A stretch of DNA of 64,000 nucleotides from Syntrophomonadaceae bacterium (GCA_012515055.1 JAAYZA010000124.1:1-64000), one strand, 5' to 3'; positions 1 through 8,985 are shown, counted from the stretch's first letter. The notes: generated by a model not told the origin, from the letters alone. Program-made: numbers and translations.

Positions 1-2
1 CC

Positions 3-722
3 TGTGATCTGAAAGCCATCGATTATTTAGATGAACTCTTTTTTACCAAAAGCTATGAAGACGATTATTATCGGGCCCGAAGAGACAACACCATAATGGT
101 AGTAAATGCCTGTTACAATCCGGGATCAAGCTGTTTCTGCGATTCCATGGGCGTAAGCCCCAATGCCCCGGAGAATGCTGATGTTTTGATCCATGATGTT
201 GGTGAGGGTGATTTTGCCTGGGAAGCTAAGAGTGAAAAAGGGGAGAAAATAACCGGGTTAATAAGTGATCTGTTGATAGATCAGGAAGTGACCCTGCCCA
301 CCCTGAAGAAATTCAGAAGAGAAGTAGAATATGAAGGAGTGGCAGAAAAGCTTAAAGATATGTTTGATCATCCCATGTGGGAGGATCTGTCCTATCCCTG
401 TCATAACTGCGGCATATGTACCTACATGTGTCCCACCTGTTATTGTTTTGATATCCAGGTGAAAACCAGCGGTGATGAAGGCTATCGTTTCCGCTGCTGG
501 GATTCCTGCATGTACCGGGAATATTCACAAATGGCGGGGGGGCATAATCCGCGGGAACTGGCTACGGAGAGGTTTCGCAACCGCTTTTTACACAAGCTCC
601 AGTTCTTCCCGGAAAGATATGGTGAACCATTATGCACCGGTTGTGGACGCTGTATAGTTGTATGCCCGGCTGGTGTAAGCATAGTTAAAATAATTGACAG
701 GATCAAGGAGGCGGAGATTTAA
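3..722 (+). CDS. 4Fe-4S dicluster electron-transfer subunit (5' partial)
   Basis: The reading frame is open from the first complete codon of the window, so the start lies upstream. The visible 239 residues carry a motif with CFCDSMG near the middle and two C-terminal ferredoxin-like cysteine clusters, CHNCGICTYMCP and CTGCGRCIVVCP, which should bind two [4Fe-4S] clusters. Between them lies an Arg-Cys-Trp-Asp-Ser-Cys stretch typical of sulfhydrogenase beta (HydB) and anaerobic sulfite reductase A (AsrA) type subunits. It stops 2 bp before the FAD/NAD-binding subunit, so the two are almost certainly one complex that passes electrons between NAD(P)H and a partner enzyme encoded upstream. The partner (hydrogenase or Hdr-like) cannot be seen here. 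Confidence 0.8.
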   Translation, partial: CDLKAIDYLDELFFTKSYEDDYYRARRDNTIMVVNACYNPGSSCFCDSMGVSPNAPENADVLIHDVGEGDFAWEAKSEKGEKITGLISDLLIDQEVTLPTLKKFRREVEYEGVAEKLKDMFDHPMWEDLSYPCHNCGICTYMCPTCYCFDIQVKTSGDEGYRFRCWDSCMYREYSQMAGGHNPRELATERFRNRFLHKLQFFPERYGEPLCTGCGRCIVVCPAGVSIVKIIDRIKEAEI

Positions 723-724
723 AG

Positions 725-1558
725 ATGACTGATTGCAATTGTGAAAATCCGCTGGTCCCAATGACGGTGGAAGTAATCGACATAGTAGATGAAACACCGG
801 ATGTTAAAACCTTTTATGTCAGAAGTGAAAATGGTGTTCCCTTTAATGTGATGCCCGGACAGCTGGCCATGGTTTCCCATATCCCGGTGGGGGAAGGTAT
901 GTTTTCCGTTTCCTGGCAGGAAGAAGATGAACACCTGCAGTTTGCCATCAAAAGGGTAGGCTTATTGACTGATTATCTGCACACCATCGACATCGGTCAG
1001 ACCCTGGGAGTCAGGGGCCCCTATGGCAATGGTTTTCCCGTGGAAGAATGCAAGGGCAAAGATATGCTTTTTATCGGCGGCGGTATAGGTTTGGCACCTT
1101 TGCGCTCTTTTATCAAATATTGTTTCAAACATCGGGAGGATTATGGCAGGATCACTATCATTTGCGGCAGCAGAAGCTATGACGACCTGTGCTTCAAAGA
1201 TGAATTGTTTGAAAAATGGCCGGCTATGAAGGATACCGAAGTGTATGTAACCATAGATAATGAAGAAGAAAACTGGTCAGGCCATGTAGGCTTCGTGCCT
1301 TCTTATCTGCAGGAATTAAACCCCGATCCCCAGGGATTGGTAGCCGTTACCTGCGGCCCGCCGATAATGATCAAATTTGTCCTTGAGGCTCTGGAAAAGA
1401 TGGGGTTTTCCGATGAACAGGTCATTACTACTCTGGAAGCCCGGATGAAATGCGGTATAGGCAAATGCGGCCGCTGCAATATCGGCAGTGAATACATCTG
1501 CCTGGATGGCCCGGTTTTTGATCTGGCCCAATTAAAAAAACTGCCCCCTGAATGGTAG
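725..1558 (+). CDS. FAD/NAD(P)-binding oxidoreductase, sulfhydrogenase gamma/AsrB-like
   Basis: This is a 277-residue ferredoxin-NADP reductase-fold protein. The N-terminal half is the FAD barrel (RGPYGNGF at about 97-104), followed by a nucleotide-binding GGGIGLAPLRS segment and a CGPPIM motif. The C-terminus has four cysteines, C243, C248, C251 and C259, in the C-x4-C-x2-C-x7-C spacing of the dihydroorotate dehydrogenase B type [2Fe-2S] domain. The ATG follows a good ribosome site (AAGGAGG) that sits in the last codons of the upstream subunit. The protein probably oxidises or reduces NAD(P)H for the dicluster Fe-S partner. A rho-independent terminator follows, so it ends the operon. Confidence 0.85.
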   Translation: MTDCNCENPLVPMTVEVIDIVDETPDVKTFYVRSENGVPFNVMPGQLAMVSHIPVGEGMFSVSWQEEDEHLQFAIKRVGLLTDYLHTIDIGQTLGVRGPYGNGFPVEECKGKDMLFIGGGIGLAPLRSFIKYCFKHREDYGRITIICGSRSYDDLCFKDELFEKWPAMKDTEVYVTIDNEEENWSGHVGFVPSYLQELNPDPQGLVAVTCGPPIMIKFVLEALEKMGFSDEQVITTLEARMKCGIGKCGRCNIGSEYICLDGPVFDLAQLKKLPPEW

Positions 1559-1578
1559 GAAAGATATAGAAAAAGTAT

Positions 1579-1615
1579 AATCCTTGCCCGATTAAATCCG
1601 GCAGGGATTTTTTTT
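1579..1615 (+). terminator. rho-independent terminator
   Basis: A 10-bp stem (AATCCTTGCC with GGCAGGGATT, one G-U pair) and an 11-nt loop are followed directly by a run of T. It lies 20 bp after the FAD/NAD reductase gene. Confidence 0.8.
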
Positions 1616-1637
1616 ATGGCCAGGGCCGGAGAATGAT

Positions 1638-1699
1638 TTGACAAAGGCATTAAAATCTATAAAATATATATAACCGCCGTGGTTGCACAAACATGTGCA
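1638..1699 (+). promoter_or_regulatory. Putative promoter and dyad upstream of the aminotransferase fusion
   Basis: A perfect TTGACA lies at 1638-1643. AT-rich -10 candidates follow (TATAAA at 1658 is only 14 bp away; AAATAT at 1662 is 18 bp away), so the exact -10 is uncertain. Downstream, TGCAC (1684-1688) and GTGCA (1695-1699) form a dyad with a 6-bp centre, between the promoter and the ribosome site, where an operator would sit. Confidence 0.4.
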
Positions 1700-1723
1700 C
1701 ATATAAGGAGGAGGAATTATTCC

Positions 1724-4405
1724 ATGTCGGAAACACGCAAGGATTTATTTAATCCAACTTTATTCAAAGTGCTTAACACTTTCAAAATTGATAAAGAATA
1801 TATGGAAGGACAGGGCAATTATTTAGTAGATGCCGAAGGCATCAGATACCTGGATTTTATCTCACAATATGGAGCTCTGCCCTTCGGTTATAACCCTGAT
1901 TTTATATGGGAGGCTCTGGACCAGCAGCGCAGAAAAAATGTCCCCTCACTGGTACAGCCCTCAGTGCCGGTGGAGGCAGTGAAACTGGCCGGCAAACTGG
2001 CAGATTGTTCTCCCGGCGATTTATGTTATGCCACTTTTGCCCAGAGCGGTACCGAGGCAGTGGAAGCGGCTATCAAATTGGCCCGCTCTGCAACGGGCAG
2101 GAAAATAATAATTTCAACTGAACGGAGTTTTCATGGAAAAACTCTGGGAGCTTTATCCGCAACCGGGCGGGAAGTCTATCAGACACCTTTTGATGCTCCG
2201 GCGCCACATTTTGAATACATTCCCTACAATGATGCCGCAGCTTTAAACGATATTCTTGCTGTCCGGGCGCAGCAAATTGCCGCTTTTATTGTTGAACCCG
2301 TGCAAGGTGAAGGCGGAATTATACCGGCTGACAAGGGCTATCTCCAGCAGGTGCAGGAGATTTGCCGCCAGTATGGGGTCTTGTTAATCGTTGATGAAAT
2401 ACAAACGGGGTTAGGACGTACCGGGCATTTGTTTGCCTGTGACGAAGAGGGGATAAAACCTGATATTATGGTCCTGGCCAAAGCTCTGGGCGGCGGTATG
2501 CTTCCTATTGGGGTCTGCTTGAGCACCCCGGAAGTCTATAATGATGAATTCGGCTCTCTGCACAGTTCGACTTTTGCCAACAACAGTCTGGCCTGTGCAG
2601 TCGGCAGTGCGGTTATTGACGAATTGCTCAAGGATGACCGCAGGGTAATAGAAGAAGTTAAAGCCAAAGGTGAATATCTTTTGGAAAAGGCCCGGGAGCT
2701 GGCGGCAAATTATCCGGAAGTGATTAAAGAATCCCGGGGCAAAGGCCTGATGGTGGGAATGGAATTTTGCGATCTGGATGATTGCGGTTCCTATGATATG
2801 ATTTATCTGGCTGACAGGAAAGGTTTTACTGGTCTTTTAGCTGGTTATCTCCTAAATTGCCACCGGATTCGCATTGCACCTTTTTTAAACAATCCCATGA
2901 CATTGAGATTACAGCCGTCCTTTACCATAACTTATGAAGAAATCGACATGGTCATGGAAAAAATTGCCTTGATCTGCCGCATCATGAAAATGAAGGATTA
3001 TGCCCAATTATATCGTTATTTAATTGGCGATGACCGGATAAACCACAAAATAAACGATTATCGCCCCCAAAGCCTGGCAGTCAAAGCATCTGAGCTGAAA
3101 CCAGGGGAAACCGCCGGGGAAAAATTTGCCTTCATCATACATTATCCCGGTCCCGAGGATATAATTGCCAACAATCCCTCCTTTGAAGTGTTGAGCCGCA
3201 AAGAACTTTACAAAATGCTGGAATGGGAGAGTAAAAATAACGAACCCGGTCTGGTCTGTCACATGCCGGCCATCAGATCTGGGGCGGGGAAAATTGCCGA
3301 AGGATGGCTGATAGGAGTTCCTTATGGGGCCCGTCAAATGATGGAACTGCCCCGGGAACAGGTAGTTAAAATCATAACAGACGCAGTGGATATGGGCCGG
3401 GATCTGGGGGCCAAAATAGTGGGGCTGGGTGCACTGACATCGGTTGTGACCCGGGGAGGCAGATCGGTGCAGGGAAGGGATGTAGCCATCACCAGCGGCA
3501 ACAGCTTTACCGTTTTAATGGCCATGGAGGCCCTTTATCTGGGAGCGGAGAAAATGAAAAAGGATTTGCAAGAGGCACGGGGTGCAGTGGTCGGTGCCAC
3601 TGGATCGATTGGCAGGACTTGCGCTTTGATGTTATCAGAAGAAGTCACGCATATAACTTTATTGGGCAATGCTGATCATCCAGTCAGCAGCAAAAACCGT
3701 TTGCAATCATTGACCAGGGAAATCATCGCCCTGGCGGTCACCAGAAGGAAAGCCGGCGAATGCACAGGATTGAGCCAGTGGCTGGATGATACTGTCCGGC
3801 GTTTATCCCCGGATGGATCAGAACAGGGCAAGGCTTATCGGCAGGAGCTTGAGCGGGGGGAAAACCTGGATCTGAATAAACTGGAAGAAATCTGCTCTTA
3901 TCTGCAAATCGAAACCCCTTTAAAATTGAGCATCGATATTGACCGGGACCTGAAGGGCTGTGATTTGATTGTGGCGGCCAGCAATTCACCGGAATATCTT
4001 ATTTATCCCCAGCATTTAAAGCCCGGCTCCATTGTATGTGATGTCGCCCGGCCGGCAGATATCTCCCCGGAGGTTTATGCTGCCCGCAGCGATGTACTGA
4101 TCCTGGAAGGCGGCCTGGTACAATTTTCTGACCAGATAAGATTTGGCCCCAATCTGGGATATCGCGACGGAGTCAATATGGCCTGTCTGGCAGAAACAGT
4201 GTTATTGGCTCTGGAAGGAGATTATCAGGATTACAGTATTGGGATGAAATTACCCCTGGAAACGGTGGAATATTTCAGGTCTTTAAGCAAAAAACACAGT
4301 TTTTCTTTAGCGGGTCTTATGATGGGCGGTCGTGAGATTAGCGGGGAAGATATCGAGGGTATCTATCACCGCTCACTGGATATCAAGCATGCCCGGGATG
4401 CATAA
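1724..4405 (+). CDS. Fusion protein: class III aminotransferase + acyl-ACP reductase-like domain
   Basis: The 893-residue protein has two recognisable halves. Residues 1 to about 440 are a PLP class III (ornithine/acetylornithine-type) aminotransferase, with SGTEAVEAAIKLAR, the Asp-Glu-Ile-Gln-Thr-Gly motif and the Schiff-base lysine K253 in LAKALGGG. Residues of about 500-893 resemble the NADPH-dependent long-chain acyl-ACP reductase (AAR) of cyanobacteria: GLGALTSVVTRGG, a Rossmann motif G624-A-T-G627-S-I-G630, and C821 in MACLAET as candidate acyl-thioester cysteine. The start at 1724 follows AAGGAGGAGG; an in-frame GTG 45 bp upstream has no such site. The domain pair suggests that an acyl thioester is reduced to an aldehyde and then aminated, or the reverse. 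That activity is inference. The gene stands alone. Confidence 0.8.
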   Translation: MSETRKDLFNPTLFKVLNTFKIDKEYMEGQGNYLVDAEGIRYLDFISQYGALPFGYNPDFIWEALDQQRRKNVPSLVQPSVPVEAVKLAGKLADCSPGDLCYATFAQSGTEAVEAAIKLARSATGRKIIISTERSFHGKTLGALSATGREVYQTPFDAPAPHFEYIPYNDAAALNDILAVRAQQIAAFIVEPVQGEGGIIPADKGYLQQVQEICRQYGVLLIVDEIQTGLGRTGHLFACDEEGIKPDIMVLAKALGGGMLPIGVCLSTPEVYNDEFGSLHSSTFANNSLACAVGSAVIDELLKDDRRVIEEVKAKGEYLLEKARELAANYPEVIKESRGKGLMVGMEFCDLDDCGSYDMIYLADRKGFTGLLAGYLLNCHRIRIAPFLNNPMTLRLQPSFTITYEEIDMVMEKIALICRIMKMKDYAQLYRYLIGDDRINHKINDYRPQSLAVKASELKPGETAGEKFAFIIHYPGPEDIIANNPSFEVLSRKELYKMLEWESKNNEPGLVCHMPAIRSGAGKIAEGWLIGVPYGARQMMELPREQVVKIITDAVDMGRDLGAKIVGLGALTSVVTRGGRSVQGRDVAITSGNSFTVLMAMEALYLGAEKMKKDLQEARGAVVGATGSIGRTCALMLSEEVTHITLLGNADHPVSSKNRLQSLTREIIALAVTRRKAGECTGLSQWLDDTVRRLSPDGSEQGKAYRQELERGENLDLNKLEEICSYLQIETPLKLSIDIDRDLKGCDLIVAASNSPEYLIYPQHLKPGSIVCDVARPADISPEVYAARSDVLILEGGLVQFSDQIRFGPNLGYRDGVNMACLAETVLLALEGDYQDYSIGMKLPLETVEYFRSLSKKHSFSLAGLMMGGREISGEDIEGIYHRSLDIKHARDA

Positions 4406-4619
4406 TAGATTCAGAGAAAAACTGACAGAAGACCATCTTAAGGCAGCGGGGCATCTGCCGGCTGACCGAGGTATGCCAGCTGGTGACCCCGCTGATTATT
4501 TCCGCAAAATCCATTTATGCAGAAGACAGTGATAAAAGTTTGCTGTCATGCAGGCAGGATTTAATACCAGGGCAGAGAATTTAAAAACATGAGGACAGAA
4601 GCAAAGCGAGGGATTTAAA

Positions 4620-5042
4620 ATGGACATTCAAGAGATTACCATCAAGGCTAATGGCAAATGGTATTTTGGCGAAGCAGAAATGTTCCGGCGGCCTATTCTT
4701 AATATATTAGCCAGCAATATCAATCGGGATGAAGAAGGAAATTTTTATATCAAAATGGGTGAGGATATCAATCCGATCATAGTGGAAGATGCTCCTTTTC
4801 TGGCTACTGGCATAATGGAAAACGAAGACCGGACATTTACTCTGGTGTTTCATGATTTACAGGAGATGCCCCTGAACAGGCGTATGAAAGTGACCTTAAA
4901 AGAAGATATTCCCTATATAGATTATAAATGGACGGCTGATACCCGTTTGAGCCGGGGGCTTTATTGGAAACTGAGTGACTGGTTTGAATTGGCAGGAAAC
5001 GAGATATATATCGACCCTCCCGGGGGGCAAAAAGTTGACTGA
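4620..5042 (+). CDS. DUF1285-like protein
   Basis: This is a 140-residue soluble protein of unknown function. The opening pattern (ANGKWYFGEAEMFRRPIL, then a central VEDAPFLATGI) matches the DUF1285 family, which typically has a tryptophan-tyrosine pair followed by an RR/RP segment and an Ile-x-VEDAPF stretch. There are no membrane segments or catalytic motifs. The ATG follows GAGGGA. It lies 214 bp after the fusion gene and could be separately transcribed. A perfect 8-bp hairpin follows it. Confidence 0.6.
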   Translation: MDIQEITIKANGKWYFGEAEMFRRPILNILASNINRDEEGNFYIKMGEDINPIIVEDAPFLATGIMENEDRTFTLVFHDLQEMPLNRRMKVTLKEDIPYIDYKWTADTRLSRGLYWKLSDWFELAGNEIYIDPPGGQKVD

Positions 5043-5055
5043 AGGCAAAAAAGAA

Positions 5056-5085
5056 TGGAGGCTGATGACGTCCTAAAAGCCTCCA
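5056..5085. terminator. Hairpin after DUF1285 gene, possible weak terminator
   Basis: TGGAGGCT (5056-5063) and AGCCTCCA (5078-5085) are perfectly complementary, with a 14-nt loop. There is no U run on either strand, so terminator function is doubtful. It sits between two convergent genes. Confidence 0.35.
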
Positions 5086-5288
5086 AATAATTGGTAATAC
5101 ACTTATTTATGTGTATCCCCCCCCTCCCTTTATATAATGCAATTATAATGCCAATCTTAATGACAACAACTCAAAAGCCGGATATAGCCCGGCGAAAGCC
5201 CCAGAATCAAAAAGCATCATTGCAATGAAGTGTCTATAATAAAAGACACAAAAATTATCAAAATAGAGACAATGATTCAAAATTGAAA

Positions 5289-6164
5289 CTAAAGTCTGCT
5301 TATATGGGCGGGCCGGAAACGATTTTCGTCATAGGTCAAAGCTTCATCAATTCCTGCCAGCATCTTTTCCCGGTCATCGGGGATAATCCCGCTTACATCC
5401 CAATAATTTGAAACATGATCACTCAAAACCATGGAATTATCACATTCCAGGTTCTCCACCAGCAGCCTGATTTCCCCCAATGTCTGATGGGGGGTCAACA
5501 ATTTGAAATCACCCCGCAGGTAATCCTCATATAAAGGTGTGTTCGGCACCGGTACGAAAGTTCTTATCCTGATAAAATCCGGGCTGAAAGCACTTAAAGC
5601 CCGGGCACTGTTTATGGCATGTTCCCTGGTTCTTTCGAATCCCCCGATGCCGGCCAGATAATATTCGCTGGTCTGGATTCCGGCTGCTTTTAATTTTAAG
5701 CCGGCAGAAATAATATCTTCGGCGGTAGTCCCTTTATTGATCCGCCTCAGTGTTTCATCGTCACCGCTCTCCATGCCGGTATGGACTCTGGTCAGGCCTG
5801 CTTCCCGAAGACGGATGAGATCAGCTTCACTTTTTTTATTTATATAGCGGGCTGAACCATAAACAGTAATACGTTTTAGATGGGGAAACAATTCTCCGGC
5901 AAAGTTGAATATCTCCAGCAATTGCTCAGTCTTCATGATTATGGTATTGCCGTCGGGAAAGAAAATAGAAGTGATGAAATCACCATAATAATTACGGGCA
6001 GCGGCTAAATCCTCTTTTATTTCCTCAACCGGACGGAGGCGAAATTTTGTATCTTTGTACATCGGGCAAAAAGTACATTTGTTATGGGGGCAGCCAATGG
6101 TAGCCTGAATCAAAAGACTGTTCGCTTCACTGGGCGGTCGGTAAACGGTTCCTTCGTAACGCAT
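5289..6164 (-). CDS. Radical SAM protein, Elp3/MiaB-like core
   Basis: This 291-residue protein carries the radical SAM cluster motif as C25-x4-C30-x2-C33 (GCPHNKCTFCPMY), followed by an Arg-Pro-Val-Glu-Glu-Ile segment, a GMESG (AdoMet-contact) motif and the conserved YYLAGIGG strand. The spacing C-x4-C-x2-C is a recurrent variant in this subfamily of small stand-alone radical SAM proteins, whose substrate is unknown. There is no SPASM or B12 domain. Start ATG 6164 is preceded by AGGAGG. It is monocistronic and convergent with the DUF1285 gene. Confidence 0.8.
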   Translation of the reverse strand: MRYEGTVYRPPSEANSLLIQATIGCPHNKCTFCPMYKDTKFRLRPVEEIKEDLAAARNYYGDFITSIFFPDGNTIIMKTEQLLEIFNFAGELFPHLKRITVYGSARYINKKSEADLIRLREAGLTRVHTGMESGDDETLRRINKGTTAEDIISAGLKLKAAGIQTSEYYLAGIGGFERTREHAINSARALSAFSPDFIRIRTFVPVPNTPLYEDYLRGDFKLLTPHQTLGEIRLLVENLECDNSMVLSDHVSNYWDVSGIIPDDREKMLAGIDEALTYDENRFRPAHISRL

Positions 6165-6300
6165 ATCATTTCCTCCTGAATTACTTGATTACTTATACGC
6201 CTTTATAGATATTATATTATAAATCGGCATAAAACCAGCCTGAATAGGTGCAAAGGGTTCTGGCCGGGGGGAAAAACACCGGAAATTTAAAGATTTCGAG

Positions 6301-6329
6301 TTGTTTTATATGGCAAAAAACTATATATT
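6301..6329 (+). promoter_or_regulatory. Promoter for structured RNA / LytTR leader
   Basis: TTGTTT (6301-6306) and TATATT (6324-6329) are separated by exactly 17 bp. The predicted start of transcription, about 6336, coincides with the first stem of the structured region that follows. Confidence 0.5.
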
Positions 6330-6334
6330 TAAAA

Positions 6335-6462
6335 TGATGCAGCCAGTGATCAGGGATTATGCATACTTCAATTACTGTCACTCGGTGCATTAGCGAGGCT
6401 GCATTAATTGTGCTGCCGGCAACATATCGCAGTCCCCGCAAGGGGTGGTCTTGGAATTGCCG
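6335..6462 (+). ncRNA. Candidate structured RNA (sRNA or leader) upstream of LytTR regulator
   Basis: Four complementary pairings can be read directly. P1 joins 6335-6344 to 6397-6406 (core ATGCAGCC with GGCTGCAT plus a G-U and a U-A pair). P2, inside P1, joins 6345-6353 to 6375-6382 (AGTGA, bulged T, CAG with CTGTCACT). P3 joins CGGCAA (6417-6422) to TTGCCG (6457-6462). P4 inside P3 is CCCC-GCAA-GGGG (6434-6445), a GNRA tetraloop hairpin. A good promoter places the transcript start at P1. I do not recognise the family; it does not match the riboswitch consensus sequences I know. It may be an independent sRNA or a 5' leader of the response regulator, 107 bp downstream. Confidence 0.45.
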
Positions 6463-6568
6463 CGGATTCTTCGTTAATGGAGGTCGTTTTAAATACGGCA
6501 CGAAAATTATAAAAAAGTATATTATGCAAAATTCTCGATTATATAATGGGGAATGAGGGGTGGGGAAT

Positions 6569-7357
6569 ATGTCTGTACGGGTATTGATCGTCGACGATGA
6601 TGAGAGGGAAAGAATCGTAGTAAGATATGTGCTTGAACAGATAAATGATGTCGAAATAGTCGGGGAGGCTGTCCATGGTCTGGAAGCTTTGCTTCTATGC
6701 CAGGAAAAAAAGGTGGACCTGGTTTTTCTGGATATTTCCATGCCGGAAATGGGCGGGATTGAAACCGCTTATAAATTACATGCCTTGAAAGAACCGCCGC
6801 TCTTTGTTTTCGTAACGGTTAAAAAAGATATGGCCGTAGAGGCCTTTGATCTGGGGGCTATCGATTATATTGTCAAACCGGTGGGGCAGGCCCGGGTGGA
6901 AAAGACCATTGCCAGGGCCAAATGGAAAATTGCACATCGGGATGTTATCGACCAGATGGTGCGCCAGAAGATGAGGGCCCAGATCGATTTTATGCTGGAA
7001 AAATATAAGAATTATGAGTCTTTCTCCAATAAACTGCCGGTCAGGGAAAAAGGTAAGATCACACTATTAAATCAGGATGAGATTGTTTATTTCGAAAGCC
7101 AGGGGAAAAAAGTGTACATCAGCACAATAGATGAGGGTTATTTAAGTAATTATACTTTAAGTGAGTTGGAATTACGGTTGGATAACAATGTTTTTTTCCG
7201 CGCCCATCAGGCCTTTATCGTTAATCTGAACTATATCAGGGAAATTGTAAATTTCGGTGAAGGCTCGTATCTGCTTCGTTTGATCAATTCTGACAAAAAT
7301 ATTATCCTGAGCCGTTCCAAATCGAGATTGCTGCGCCAAAAACTAGGCATACAATAG
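6569..7357 (+). CDS. LytTR-family response regulator
   Basis: The 262-residue protein has an N-terminal receiver domain (acidic VDDD at about 8-11, phospho-acceptor D55 in FLDISMPE, and the lysine of the IVKPVG loop) and a C-terminal LytTR DNA-binding domain (GKITLLNQDEIVYFES to the RSKSRLL end). It should bind direct-repeat promoter elements once phosphorylated. No histidine kinase is next to it. A GTG at 6560 is an alternative start; ATG 6569 sits better behind GAGGGGTGG. A TATAAT at 6542-6547 could serve a proximal promoter. Its target may be the following AAA/VWA pair, whose upstream region has a perfect palindrome, but that is inference. Confidence 0.85.
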   Translation: MSVRVLIVDDDERERIVVRYVLEQINDVEIVGEAVHGLEALLLCQEKKVDLVFLDISMPEMGGIETAYKLHALKEPPLFVFVTVKKDMAVEAFDLGAIDYIVKPVGQARVEKTIARAKWKIAHRDVIDQMVRQKMRAQIDFMLEKYKNYESFSNKLPVREKGKITLLNQDEIVYFESQGKKVYISTIDEGYLSNYTLSELELRLDNNVFFRAHQAFIVNLNYIREIVNFGEGSYLLRLINSDKNIILSRSKSRLLRQKLGIQ

Positions 7358-7759
7358 AAATATACCCGTTTACTGTCTGAACAAGAACAATATATGTTAT
7401 TATAGAAGGCAGAATGTGATGTTGGGAAAATGACATCCTAGGACCATCTTGGGTGGCAGATGCCTGTAATATTGCATTCCAGGCAGCAAAAAAAGGGGCA
7501 GTATATCAGGAATAATGCAGGCTAGGGAAATTTGTTATTTAAATAACAAGCTGGTGCAAACTATCCTTTTAATACAACCAATCAATGCAAATATAGAGAA
7601 AAATATCACAAAATAGTATATAGTTAATGTAGATAAATAGAACGGTTTTTAAATTAGCGTAAAGGAGGAAAAATTTTTATTGCTTACAGTTGGCGCGGAC
7701 GAATAGACTGACTGTATAAAGAGAAAATAAGCCAAGTATATAAAAGGGGAGGGGTGCAT
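7358..7759 (+). other. Intergenic region upstream of AAA/VWA operon
   Basis: This is about 400 bp without a convincing gene. It holds a perfect 18-bp palindrome (separate entry), a small hairpin (GCCTG 7462-7466 with CAGGC 7480-7484) and a strong AAAGGAGG at 7661-7668 that leads only to an 8-codon TTG-initiated frame (7680-7706). The long leader suggests regulation of the downstream pair. Confidence 0.4.
7532..7549. promoter_or_regulatory. Perfect 18-bp palindrome, candidate operator
   Basis: TTGTTATTT is followed immediately by its exact reverse complement AAATAACAA. The site lies 210 bp before the AAA ATPase start and fits a dimeric repressor or activator site. It is not a terminator because no T run or GC-rich stem is present. 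Confidence 0.4.
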
Positions 7760-8965
7760 ATGATACCTTTTTACAAACTTGAACGATACGAAGGAAACGA
7801 GGCTTTATTCGAGCTGGTAATGATGTCGATAGTTGCGAGTATGGTTGGTGAACCGCTGCATATACATGCTGAAGGGTTGCGGGGAACGGGTAAGACGACA
7901 ATAATGCGGGCCGCCAAGGGGATTTTGCCCAATATCATCCGGATCAAGGGGTGCGTATATAATTGCGATCCTGCCGCACCGCATTGTCCGCATCACCGGA
8001 ATATGAGCAAGGATGAAATAGCCAGTTTGGGAACAGAAGAAATACCAATGCCATTCCTGGAAATATCACACTCAGCCAAGGTCGGAACAGTGGCGGGCAG
8101 TGTCGATTTAGCCAGGCTTACAGATGCCAGCCGCCCGGAGGCTCAGCTATTGCCTGGTTTGATTCCCCAGGCCCACCGCGGCATAATTTTCATCGATGAA
8201 ATCAATCGTCTGGCGGATACTTCTCCAGAAATTACCGATATTCTTCTTGATGTCATGGGGAATAAGCCCGGGCATATCCAGATCGAGGAAGCGGGGCTGC
8301 CGGTGGTCGATATTACTGTGAGTGTATCGGTATGGGCTGCTTCCAATCCCGACGAGGATCCCGGCCCGGTGGAGGAAATAAGGAGACAATTATCGGACCG
8401 TTTTGATATGGTTTGTTATATGGGACGGCCTAATTCAGTTGACATACTGGCCCAGATGCTGAAAGAGAATTCTCATCAATGGAAAGCCCGGGCCCAAAAG
8501 ATGGATGCCTCTGTTGATGAAGATAAAAACGAAGCATATCGCAAAGATATAATCAAATGGGCCGGCCTTTATGAAAAGACTGATATGCCCGATTTTCTGC
8601 GCAATTATATTGCCCGTATATATATCAAACATAATCTGGAAAGTATCAGAGCAATAGAGGCTATGCAATCAGGTGCTATTTTGCATAGTATTCTTAAAGG
8701 ACGGGATAAGGTGGCCATTAATGATGTTACCCACATGATACCACTGGTTCTGAAACACCGGGTTGATAGTGACACAATGGTACGCATGATCAATGATGTA
8801 GATTCAAAAGGCGTGAAAGACGGGATATTAAGTTTCAAAAATAAAAGGAAAAAGGATAATGAGGGAGATCCGGATTATTTTCCTCATAGTGCCACACCAC
8901 TCAAGGACATCCGCAGAAGCGATCTAGTCAATACTGAAAAAAGTTTGACCCCCAATGAAGGATGA
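7760..8965 (+). CDS. ChlI/BchI-like AAA+ ATPase
   Basis: This 401-residue protein is an AAA+ ATPase of the magnesium-chelatase I class. Walker A is GLRGTGKTT (K45) and Walker B is IIFIDEINRL (D146, E147). A Cys-rich insert after Walker A (CVYNCDPAAPHCPHHR) resembles the CPYNCDP segment of ChlI proteins, and a sensor region DRFDMV follows. It pairs with the VWA protein 20 bp downstream, as in ChlI/ChlD or MoxR/VWA systems, but no ChlH/CobN-like large subunit is present in the window. ATG 7760 is preferred over in-frame GTG 7754 because GGGGAGGGG stands at the right distance. Confidence 0.8.
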   Translation: MIPFYKLERYEGNEALFELVMMSIVASMVGEPLHIHAEGLRGTGKTTIMRAAKGILPNIIRIKGCVYNCDPAAPHCPHHRNMSKDEIASLGTEEIPMPFLEISHSAKVGTVAGSVDLARLTDASRPEAQLLPGLIPQAHRGIIFIDEINRLADTSPEITDILLDVMGNKPGHIQIEEAGLPVVDITVSVSVWAASNPDEDPGPVEEIRRQLSDRFDMVCYMGRPNSVDILAQMLKENSHQWKARAQKMDASVDEDKNEAYRKDIIKWAGLYEKTDMPDFLRNYIARIYIKHNLESIRAIEAMQSGAILHSILKGRDKVAINDVTHMIPLVLKHRVDSDTMVRMINDVDSKGVKDGILSFKNKRKKDNEGDPDYFPHSATPLKDIRRSDLVNTEKSLTPNEG

Positions 8966-8985
8966 TGTTTAGGGGGGCAGGATAA

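Noticed and set aside
7661-7706. Eight-codon TTG frame after a strong AAAGGAGG, possible leader peptide
   Set aside because: The spacing is 11 nt and the peptide (TVGADE end) has no visible link to a regulatory hairpin; the ribosome site could be fortuitous.
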